From Candidatus Omnitrophota bacterium (GTDB taxonomy: Bacteria; Omnitrophota; Gorgyraeia; Tantalellales; Tantalellaceae), in NCBI GenBank assembly GCA_013204685.1, contig JABMSC010000080.1:1-15106 (forward strand): a DNA stretch of 15,106 bases, written 5' to 3'. The translations under genes were made by a program, and so were the position numbers. The notes below the pieces were generated by a model. The model searched no databases. It saw only the letters and a program-made list of their open reading frames with translations, and was not told the DNA's origin. Shown here piece after piece: positions 6,100 to 12,560 of this stretch (the first letter of the stretch is position 1; every line of letters starts with the position of its first letter).

Positions 6100-7266
6100 A
6101 TGAGAAAAGTTTACCTTGATTCCAATGCAACCACTCAGGTCCATCCGGAAGTGGTAAAGGCGATGATCCCTTTTTATGAGGAGATCTACGGCAACCCCTC
6201 CAGCGTACATGGTTTTGGCAGGGAGGCAAAAAAACATCTTGAGAAGGCGCGGGGACAGGTGGCAGAACTGATAAATGCCGCCTCACCGGACGAAATAATA
6301 TTCACTTCAGGCGGGACGGAAAGTGATAACTTCGCGATCAAGGCTTCAGCATACGCGCTTAAAGGAAAAGGCACCCACATAATAACTTCCTCCGTTGAAC
6401 ATCATGCCGTGCTCAATACATGCAAATATCTCGAAAAAACGGGGTTTCGTGTTACATATCTTGGGGTAGATGAGTATGGGAGAATAGATCCCGGAGAACT
6501 TAAAAATAGTATAAGTGGTGACACCACTCTCATAACGATCATGTCCGCTAACAATGAAACCGGGACGATAATGCCTATAAGCGAGATCGGAAAGATAGCC
6601 TCAGAGAAAGGGGTCGTTTTTCACACCGATAGCGTTCAGTCTGTCGGGAAAGTGCCGTTTGATGTCCAAAAAAACGGCATTCATTTAGCTTCGCTGTCAG
6701 CCCATAAAATTTATGGCCCCAAAGGCGTTGGAGCGCTTTATATAAGGAAGGGAACTGAGATCCTTCAGTGGCAGCAGGGCGGCCACCACGAACAAGGCAA
6801 AAGGGCCGGAACAGAAAATGTTCCCGGTATAGCCGGGTTCGGGAAAGCCTGTGAACTCGCGAATAGTCAAGGCCTTAAAGAATGCGCCGGGATTAAAAAG
6901 CTCAGGGACCGGCTTCATAAAGGAATAGAGACAAATGTAAAGCAGATAAGATTAAACGGCCATCCCGAAGAACGACTTCCCAATACAGCCAATATAAGTT
7001 TCGATTATCTGGAAGGAGAGTCGATCATCCTGAGTCTTGACCTGGAAGGTATAGCCACCTCGACCGGATCAGCATGTACTTCGGGAAGTCTTGAACCCTC
7101 TCATGTGCTCGAGAGTATGGGGATCGAGCCATTATTTGCTCAAGGGTCAGTGAGGTTCTCATTGAGCATTTACAATACGGAAGAAGATATAGATTACGTG
7201 ATTGAAAAACTTCCTCCTATCATAGATAGGCTTCGGAAGATGAGCCCGGTGTATCCGGGGGATTAG
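6100..7266 (+). CDS. iscS: Cysteine desulfurase (NifS/IscS class)
   Basis: A PLP enzyme that converts cysteine to alanine and passes persulfide sulfur to the IscU scaffold. Visible elements are the N-terminal YLDSNATT, the HH pair after SSVE (H101-H102), the PLP-contacting HTDSVQ (D177), the Schiff-base lysine in SLSAHKIYGPKG (K203), and the catalytic cysteine loop STGSACTSGS (C326). The long loop around that Cys marks the class I NifS/IscS type and not SufS. Length (388) is normal for the NifS/IscS group. ATG 6100 is preceded by GGGGTGA at 6087-6093. It stands upstream of the scaffold gene with 37 bases between; nifS could serve as well as iscS as a symbol, but no nitrogenase gene is present. 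Confidence 0.96.
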   Translation: MRKVYLDSNATTQVHPEVVKAMIPFYEEIYGNPSSVHGFGREAKKHLEKARGQVAELINAASPDEIIFTSGGTESDNFAIKASAYALKGKGTHIITSSVEHHAVLNTCKYLEKTGFRVTYLGVDEYGRIDPGELKNSISGDTTLITIMSANNETGTIMPISEIGKIASEKGVVFHTDSVQSVGKVPFDVQKNGIHLASLSAHKIYGPKGVGALYIRKGTEILQWQQGGHHEQGKRAGTENVPGIAGFGKACELANSQGLKECAGIKKLRDRLHKGIETNVKQIRLNGHPEERLPNTANISFDYLEGESIILSLDLEGIATSTGSACTSGSLEPSHVLESMGIEPLFAQGSVRFSLSIYNTEEDIDYVIEKLPPIIDRLRKMSPVYPGD

Positions 7267-7303
7267 GGAAGAGCTCTATATATACAATATTAGGAAGGAC
7301 AAC

Positions 7304-7678
7304 GTGGAAGAATATTCAGAAAAAGTAATGGAACACTTCAAGAACCCGAAGAATGTGGGTGAAATTAAGGATCCCTCGGGCCGGGGCAAGGTGGGGAACC
7401 CCGTGTGCGGGGACATTATGGAACTCTATATAAAGGTTGAAAACGGCACGATCGTAGATGCTAAATTTAGGACATTTGGATGCGGGGCGGCCATTGCGAC
7501 CAGTTCCATGCTCACGGAAATGGCAAAGGGGATGACCATTGAAGAGGCGGGTAAATTGTCCAATCAGTCTATAGTGGATGCTTTGGGTGGTCTGCCAAAG
7601 GTTAAAATACATTGTTCAGTATTAGGGGTTGAAGCGCTTCATAAGGCGATAGACGATTATAACTCTAAGTTATCATGA
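7304..7678 (+). CDS. iscU: Fe-S cluster assembly scaffold IscU/NifU N-terminal type
   Basis: The scaffold on which [2Fe-2S] clusters are assembled with sulfur from IscS. All ligands are present: C35 and D37 in NPVCGD, C60 in FGCGAAIATSS, C104 in KIHCSVL. The 124-residue length matches a free-standing scaffold; the Nfu domain is encoded separately at 5203. The chaperone-binding LPPVK motif of E. coli IscU reads LPKVK here, and no hscA/hscB genes follow, so delivery may not use the Hsc chaperones. The start is GTG 7304 with AGGAAGG a few bases upstream; MEEYSEKVMEHFKNPKN is the expected N terminus. It is the last gene of the Fe-S operon. Confidence 0.95.
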   Translation: MEEYSEKVMEHFKNPKNVGEIKDPSGRGKVGNPVCGDIMELYIKVENGTIVDAKFRTFGCGAAIATSSMLTEMAKGMTIEEAGKLSNQSIVDALGGLPKVKIHCSVLGVEALHKAIDDYNSKLS

Positions 7679-7784
7679 ATAAATGCGTTACGTCCTAGCT
7701 TTGAACCGGAGATGTTAATAACAATAGAAAGTAAGACATGGTAAGCCGGTAAGTTAGAACCCCGAACATTTAATCTGTATTCAA

Positions 7785-7815
7785 TGTAGTTTTATTTCAA
7801 GCGATAGTGTATAAT
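7785..7815 (+). promoter_or_regulatory. Possible promoter of the 5-FCL gene
   Basis: A perfect TATAAT at 7810-7815 lies in the gap after iscU. The -35 is poor (TGTAGT at 7785-7790 with a 19-base spacer). If used, transcription would begin near 7822, after the GTG at 7807 and ATG at 7819 that could extend the frame. The rest of 7679-7784 shows no strong hairpin or repeat. Confidence 0.35.
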
Positions 7816-7830
7816 AATATGGATCGGCAA

Positions 7831-8403
7831 ATGGACAATAATATGTTTGGACAGAATAAGGAGGCAATTAGAAAGGAAATAATCAAGCGTTTGCGGGACC
7901 AGGATTCCACGCTAAGGCAGGAAAGAAGCCTGAAAATACAAGAAAAGCTTCTTGCCAGCGAGGAATTTAAAAATGCTGATACAGTCATGACATATGTTTC
8001 GTTGCTCACGGAGGTTAGCACGAGCTATTTAATAGAAGAGGCAATGAAGCAGGGTAAAAGGATTTTAGTACCGTATTTAGACCTGAAAAGCGATACAATA
8101 ATAGCTTCTGAACTAAGTGCGATAGAGATACTTGAAAAAGGACCCTTTGGCATAGAACAGTCGAAGGAAGAACATCTTAGGAAAACACCGTTAGAGGAGA
8201 TAGATCTTATAGTAGTTCCGGCAATAGCATTCGATAAGAAAAATATGAGATTGGGGAGGGGCAAAGGGTGTTATGATAAGTTCCTCGCCAGCGAAAAGCT
8301 AGAAACAGCCAAAACTATCGGACTCGCCTTTAACTTTCAATTGCTCGAATCCTTACCAGTAGATCCTCATGACAGACCCGTTTCACGGGTTATCACAGAT
8401 TAG
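7831..8403 (+). CDS. 5-formyltetrahydrofolate cyclo-ligase family protein
   Basis: An ATP-dependent enzyme that converts 5-formyl-THF to 5,10-methenyl-THF, rescuing stored folate. The family layout is clear: a basic N-terminal helix (IRKEIIKRLRDQDSTLRQERS), the VMTYVSLLTEVSTSYLIEEA block, the strand-rich centre, DLIVVPAIAFDKKNMRLGRGKGCYDKFL with the glycine-rich substrate/ATP loop, and a C-terminal VSRVITD. The start is uncertain: the frame is open from GTG 7807, with ATGs at 7819, 7831 and 7843, and none has a good Shine-Dalgarno. A putative -10 at 7810-7815 argues against the first two. An AAGGAGG-like stretch at 7858-7864 falls inside the frame. Homology is satisfied by any of these. This family often neighbours 6S RNA in proteobacteria; here the 6S-like RNA is 4.5 kb upstream. 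Confidence 0.93.
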   Translation: MDNNMFGQNKEAIRKEIIKRLRDQDSTLRQERSLKIQEKLLASEEFKNADTVMTYVSLLTEVSTSYLIEEAMKQGKRILVPYLDLKSDTIIASELSAIEILEKGPFGIEQSKEEHLRKTPLEEIDLIVVPAIAFDKKNMRLGRGKGCYDKFLASEKLETAKTIGLAFNFQLLESLPVDPHDRPVSRVITD

Positions 8404-8550
8404 TCCCGTTTTAAAGATCCCGCAACGCCTTTAATAGAGTTCATTGTGTTAATTGCGACTACTCTTTTTTCGGGGGAGGGGTTTGACCCCGATCCTCGTT
8501 GCAGCTCTGGCGCAAACAACCCGGTGAACCCATAGAAAGGGAGGATACAA
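8404..8550 (+). other. Spacer between 5-FCL and rny with weak hairpins
   Basis: This 147-base gap has no gene I can support. AGAGT (8436-8440) can pair with ACTCT (8461-8465), followed by T8466-T8470, a weak terminator candidate with a 20-base loop. GGGG-TTTGA-CCCC (8478-8490) is a compact hairpin, and GCAACG (8422-8427) complements CGTTGC (8497-8502) around both. The long-range helix could make this a folded leader of rny, but helices are short and no known RNA family is recognised. Confidence 0.25.
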
Positions 8551-10122
8551 ATGAACACCAACATCACAATTAGTTATCTGATCATCGCGGTATGCAGTGG
8601 TATTTTCTTCTTTTTTCTCGGTTATGTATTAAGGCAGTATGTGGCAAAGATGAAAGTAAAGCATGCCGAGAACAAATCCAAGACGATAATCAACGAAGCG
8701 AAAGTTGAAGCTGAAAGAAGGAAGAGAGAATCGATATTCGAGGGAAAAGAGCTTTCACTTAAAATGAGGACAGAGTTCGAGGAAGAAACGAAAGAAAGGC
8801 GGAAGGAACTACTGATTCTTGAGAAGCGACTCTTGCAGAAAGAAGAGAACCTCGACAAAAAAGTGGGGCTCCTGGAACAGAAAGACAGGGATCTCAGAAA
8901 AAAAGACGATAACGTAAAAGCCAAATATGACGAGGCTAATCGACGTAAAGAAAATCTTGAAAAAATGATCCAGCAAGAGAAAGACCGGCTTCAGGAAATA
9001 TCCGGCATGAGCAAGGAGGAAGCGAAGAACACGCTCGTGAGCAAGATGACGGAAGAGGCCCGCCATGAAGCGGCTAAAAGCATAAAAAAGATCCAGGACG
9101 AAACGAAAGATAAATCTGACAGGGAAGCGCGAAAGATCGTCGGACTTGCTATACAGAAGTGTGCCGTGGACCATACCGTGGATACAACGGTCAGTGTTGT
9201 AAACCTGCCGTCGGATGAAATGAAAGGGCGGATAATAGGAAGAGAAGGAAGAAATATCCGCGCGCTTGAGATGGCTACCGGTGTGGACGTAATAATCGAT
9301 GATACACCGGAAGCGGTAATAATCTCAGGATTCGATAAATTTCGCCGGGAGATAGCAAGGATATCACTTGAACGGCTCCTCGAAGACGGAAGGATCCATC
9401 CCGGACGCATTGAGGAAGTTGTTGAAAAGGTCAAAAAGGAGATGGAAGCAACGATCAAGGAAGAGGGAGAAAACACCCTTCTTGAACTTGGTATAAGCGG
9501 AGTCCATTCAGAGCTTGTTAAACTTCTGGGCCGGCTCAAGTTCCGTACAAGTTACGGGCAGAACGTTCTGCAGCATTCAAAGGAATCGGCGCATCTCATG
9601 GCTACAATGGCAGGTGAACTCAGGCTTGATATTTCACTTGCAAAGCGCATAGGTATCCTTCATGATATTGGCAAGGCTGTTACACATGAAGTTGAAGGAA
9701 CTCATGCTGCCCTGGGGGCTGATCTAGCTAAAAAATACGGGGAACCCGATATAGTTGCACACGCGATAGCGGCTCATCACGGGGACATTGAACCCAGGAC
9801 CCTTTTGGCGGTACTGGCACAATCTGCCGATGCCATAAGCGCGGGCAGGCCCGGGGCAAGGCGGGAGACACTGGAGTCTTACATCAAAAGACTCGAAAAC
9901 CTCGAAGCGATCGCGAATGAGTTCGAAGGAGTTGAGAAAACATATGCTATTCAGGCGGGCAGGGAGATCAGGGTTATCGTTAAACCTGAAAAGGTCGATG
10001 ATGCCGAAGCCGCTGTTATAGCCCTGGAGATGAAAAAGAAAATAGAAAGTAATCTTCAGTATCCGGGACAGATCAAGGTTGTAATAATCAGGGAAACCAG
10101 GTCAGTAGAGTTTGCAAAATAG
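8551..10122 (+). CDS. rny: Ribonuclease Y
   Basis: A membrane-anchored endoribonuclease that starts mRNA decay in bacteria lacking or supplementing RNase E. The expected domains appear in order: an N-terminal membrane helix (about residues 6-27), a long charged coiled coil (about 30-200), a KH domain with GRIIGREGRNIRALE (from residue 226), and an HD domain with the metal-binding H371-D372 in LHDIGKA and the downstream HAIAAHHGD motif. The C terminus (IKVVIIRETRSVEFAK) ends exactly where the family ends. Length 523 is typical. A strong GGGAGG precedes ATG 8551. The ymdB gene follows, the same pairing as in Bacillus; between them lies a heptameric inverted array whose first unit overlaps this gene's TAG stop. 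Confidence 0.98.
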   Translation: MNTNITISYLIIAVCSGIFFFFLGYVLRQYVAKMKVKHAENKSKTIINEAKVEAERRKRESIFEGKELSLKMRTEFEEETKERRKELLILEKRLLQKEENLDKKVGLLEQKDRDLRKKDDNVKAKYDEANRRKENLEKMIQQEKDRLQEISGMSKEEAKNTLVSKMTEEARHEAAKSIKKIQDETKDKSDREARKIVGLAIQKCAVDHTVDTTVSVVNLPSDEMKGRIIGREGRNIRALEMATGVDVIIDDTPEAVIISGFDKFRREIARISLERLLEDGRIHPGRIEEVVEKVKKEMEATIKEEGENTLLELGISGVHSELVKLLGRLKFRTSYGQNVLQHSKESAHLMATMAGELRLDISLAKRIGILHDIGKAVTHEVEGTHAALGADLAKKYGEPDIVAHAIAAHHGDIEPRTLLAVLAQSADAISAGRPGARRETLESYIKRLENLEAIANEFEGVEKTYAIQAGREIRVIVKPEKVDDAEAAVIALEMKKKIESNLQYPGQIKVVIIRETRSVEFAK

Positions 10123-10192
10123 TTCGGAGTTGGGAGTTCGTAGTCCGTAGCATCTAAGCACGCTTCGAACTCTGAACTACGAACTCCGAACT
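10121..10192 (+). repeat. Heptameric inverted array, site B (4 direct + linker + 4 inverted units)
   Basis: Four direct units fitting AGTYSGK fill 10121-10148, a 16-base linker follows (10149-10164), then four inverted units fitting NYGAACT fill 10165-10192. The outermost pair, AGTTCGG with CCGAACT, is a perfect 7-bp match; inner pairs match 5 of 7. The array begins inside the TAG stop of rny (10120-10122) and ends five bases before the AAGGAG that serves ymdB. The five-base core AGTTC is constant and the two spacer bases vary. Confidence 0.85.
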
Positions 10193-10207
10193 GATACAAG
10201 GAGAACC

Positions 10208-10984
10208 ATGAGAGTACTATTTCTAGGTGATATCGTAGGGAGCCCCGGGAGAGATATTATACGCAGTCTTCTTTGGGATTACAGAAAGAGTAATAAAATA
10301 GACACCGTAATCGCTAATGGTGAAAATTCTGCCGGCGGAAGCGGTCTTACTCCGGATATCGCGAAGGAACTATATGGAAGCGGAATTGATATTTTAACTT
10401 CAGGCGACCATATATGGAAGAAAAAAGAAATATATAATTTTCTGGATTCAACCGATAGATTGATACGCCCGCTTAATTATCCAAACGGGTCCCCGGGAAA
10501 AGGATCTACGATCATAGAGGTTGAAAACGGCGTTAAAATTGCTGTTATTAATCTGGTTGGACGCGTATTCATGGAAGCGGTTGAGTGCCCGTTCAGGCGG
10601 GCGCGTAGAGAGATCGAAAATCTTCGGAATGAAACCCCTGTTATCATAGTAGATATGCATGCCGAGGCCACCAGTGAAAAGGTTGCTATGGGATGGTTCC
10701 TGGACGGGGCCGTAAGTGCAGTTTTAGGCACTCATACCCATGTGCAGACAGCTGATGAAAAAGTGCTTCCAAATGGAACGGCATACATTACTGACTGTGG
10801 GATGACGGGTCCGTTTGATTCTGTAATAGGCAGAAAAAAAGAAAAGATCATAGACAGGTTTTTAACACAGCTTCCCACGCGGTTTGAGATGGCAACCGAT
10901 GATGTGCAAATGCACGGTGTGATCATTGAAATAGACGGACAGACGGGGAGGGCGCTCAGGATCGAAAGGGTGCAGGCAAAATAG
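10208..10984 (+). CDS. ymdB: YmdB-family metallophosphoesterase (TIGR00282 type)
   Basis: A calcineurin-like phosphoesterase; Bacillus YmdB has cyclic-nucleotide phosphodiesterase activity and affects motility versus biofilm and RNA levels. Metal ligands of the fold are visible: D8 in LGDIVG, E39-N40 in NGENSAGG, D67-H68 in SGDHIW, H151 in DMHAE, and H176/H178 in GTHTHVQTAD. Length 258 is normal. ATG 10208 has AAGGAG at 10198-10203. It follows rny, the conserved pairing, which links it to RNA turnover by association. The TAG stop is the first three bases of the next heptameric array. Confidence 0.95.
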   Translation: MRVLFLGDIVGSPGRDIIRSLLWDYRKSNKIDTVIANGENSAGGSGLTPDIAKELYGSGIDILTSGDHIWKKKEIYNFLDSTDRLIRPLNYPNGSPGKGSTIIEVENGVKIAVINLVGRVFMEAVECPFRRARREIENLRNETPVIIVDMHAEATSEKVAMGWFLDGAVSAVLGTHTHVQTADEKVLPNGTAYITDCGMTGPFDSVIGRKKEKIIDRFLTQLPTRFEMATDDVQMHGVIIEIDGQTGRALRIERVQAK

Positions 10985-11049
10985 CGGGTAGCGTATAGAA
11001 GGAGTTAAACCCTATTTACTAAACGCTATCCGCTAAACGCTATCCGCTA
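10982..11049 (+). repeat. Heptameric inverted array, site C
   Basis: Direct units TAGCGGG (10982-10988) and TAGCGTA (10989-10995), with a degenerate TAGAAGG after them, are followed by a loop and then inverted units. AACGCTA and TCCGCTA alternate twice in perfect register (11022-11049), preceded by degenerate TTTACTA (11015-11021) and AACCCTA (11008-11014). The five-base core TAGCG (CGCTA inverted) is constant. The direct pair can fold onto either inverted pair with one or two mismatches. The array begins at the TAG stop of ymdB and ends six bases before the xseA ATG. Confidence 0.82.
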
Positions 11050-11055
11050 ATAATT

Positions 11056-12303
11056 ATGGAACAACACATTTATACCGTTACCGAGTTAACGCGCCAGATC
11101 AAGGAAGTCCTGGAAGGGGAGTTTGAAAAAGTATGGGTGGAGGGAGAGATATCAAACCTCACAAAAGCTTCTTCCGGGCACATGTATTTCAGCATTAAAG
11201 ATGAAAACAGTCTTCTGGGATGTGTTATGTTCAGAGGCAATAGCGCCCGGATGAAGTTTTCAGTTGAAGACGGCATGCATGTTTTGTGTTACGGGAATGT
11301 AAGTCTCTATGAAAAACGGGGTCAATACCAGCTGTATGTAAGTAAAATAGAACTACGCGGTAAAGGTGCCCTTCAGATGGCGTTCGAACAGCTGAAAAAG
11401 AAACTGTTCGAAGAAGGACTGTTTGACGAGGAGCACAAGAAGGCTCTTCCCTTTTTACCGTTACGGGTTGGGGTTGTCACCTCGCCTACGGGCGCGGCAA
11501 TAAAAGACATACTTAAAGTTTCAAGACGCCGTTTCGCTAATATTGAAATATCCTTACGTCCCGTTCGCGTCCAGGGTGATGAGGCGAAAGACGATATTGT
11601 CCGGGCCCTTGAGGAGCTGAACGAATTTAATGATCATTTAAAAAAAACCGGCCAAGATCAGCATCCGATAAATGTAATAATCCTGGGTAGGGGCGGAGGC
11701 AGCCTGGAAGACCTGTGGGCTTTCAACGAAGAAAAGGTGGCAAGGGCCATACATGCCTCGAAAATACCCGTAATAAGCGCAGTCGGGCATGAGATAGATT
11801 ATACCATATCGGATTTTACGGCGGATTTCAGGGCAGCGACTCCGTCAGCTGCGGCAGAATTGGTGATGCCCCTGAAAGAAGATCTAATAGCGAGAGTTGA
11901 TGATTGCCTCAAGAGACTTTCGTTAGCTGCGAAGACAAAAATAGATATTCTCGGAAAAGAGGTAAAGAGCCTCAAGGATAGTTATGTTCTCCGCGCGCCG
12001 ATGAATGTTTTCTTGCAGCTTGAGCAGCAGATAGATGATCTGGTGAGGACGGCTCAATCCGGCATGGAGCATTCCCTGCAAAAACTGGCGGGGGGCCTGG
12101 ATGCTTCATGCGGCAAACTGGAGGCACTGAACCCACTGGCGGTTCTTGAAAGAGGGTACAGCATTGTTTTTAAGGAAGGCAAGGTTGTAACCGAAGCTGC
12201 CCGCCTTAAAACCGGAGACACATTAGAGACAAGATTTGCAAAAGGAAAAGCTAAAAGCAGAGTAGAAAGTATCGAGAAAAAAACTGGAGGGAACCATGGC
12301 TAA
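11056..12303 (+). CDS. xseA: Exodeoxyribonuclease VII large subunit
   Basis: The catalytic subunit of the bidirectional single-strand exonuclease ExoVII, paired with the small subunit encoded immediately downstream. The N-terminal OB-fold (about residues 1-100, YTVTELTRQIKEVLEGEFEKVWVEGEISN) is followed by the nuclease core with GRGGGSLEDLWAFNEE (from residue 211) and the GHEIDYTISDFTADFRAATPSAAAE signature, a coiled-coil region, and a C-terminal PLAVLERGYSIV block. Length 415 is usual. There is no Shine-Dalgarno next to ATG 11056; the nearest AAGGAG (10999-11004) lies about 50 bases upstream inside the heptameric array. Even so, the conserved N terminus fixes this start. Confidence 0.97.
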   Translation: MEQHIYTVTELTRQIKEVLEGEFEKVWVEGEISNLTKASSGHMYFSIKDENSLLGCVMFRGNSARMKFSVEDGMHVLCYGNVSLYEKRGQYQLYVSKIELRGKGALQMAFEQLKKKLFEEGLFDEEHKKALPFLPLRVGVVTSPTGAAIKDILKVSRRRFANIEISLRPVRVQGDEAKDDIVRALEELNEFNDHLKKTGQDQHPINVIILGRGGGSLEDLWAFNEEKVARAIHASKIPVISAVGHEIDYTISDFTADFRAATPSAAAELVMPLKEDLIARVDDCLKRLSLAAKTKIDILGKEVKSLKDSYVLRAPMNVFLQLEQQIDDLVRTAQSGMEHSLQKLAGGLDASCGKLEALNPLAVLERGYSIVFKEGKVVTEAARLKTGDTLETRFAKGKAKSRVESIEKKTGGNHG

Positions 12304-12526
12304 TATAAGTTTTGAAAAAGCCCTGGAAAAACTGGAAAAGACGATAGAAGAACTCGAAGAGGGAGGCCTTTCTCTGGATAATTCGCTTAAGAAGTACGAG
12401 GAAGGCATTAAGCTTGCTCGTCTTTGCCAGGAAAACCTGGACAAAGCAAAGAAAAAGATAGAGACTCTCATGAAAAAAGATAGCGGTAAATTTGAGCAGA
12501 AACCATTTGAAGAAGAAAACAAATGA
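12296..12526 (+). CDS. xseB: Exodeoxyribonuclease VII small subunit
   Basis: A small helical partner of XseA, several copies of which bind the large subunit's coiled coil. The 76-residue protein shows the family pattern: SFEKALEKLEKTIEELEEGGLSLDNSLKKYEEGIKLARLCQENLDKAKKKI-type helices with the short GGLSLDNSL turn, then a disordered acidic tail. It overlaps the end of xseA by 8 bases, with GGAGGG at 12286-12291 as ribosome-binding site, so translation is probably coupled. Confidence 0.95.
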   Translation: MANISFEKALEKLEKTIEELEEGGLSLDNSLKKYEEGIKLARLCQENLDKAKKKIETLMKKDSGKFEQKPFEEENK

Positions 12527-12560
12527 GTTTACAATATTATATAATTATCCGGGAGAATAA

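Noticed and set aside
8991..9539. Long minus-strand open frame opposite rny
   Set aside because: It mirrors the coding constraint of rny, is rich in Ser and low-complexity, and has no recognisable protein family or ribosome-binding site.
12540..12545. TATAAT before dxs as an internal promoter
   Set aside because: No acceptable -35 at 16-19 bases upstream; the region is simply AT-rich and dxs is likely co-transcribed with xseAB.
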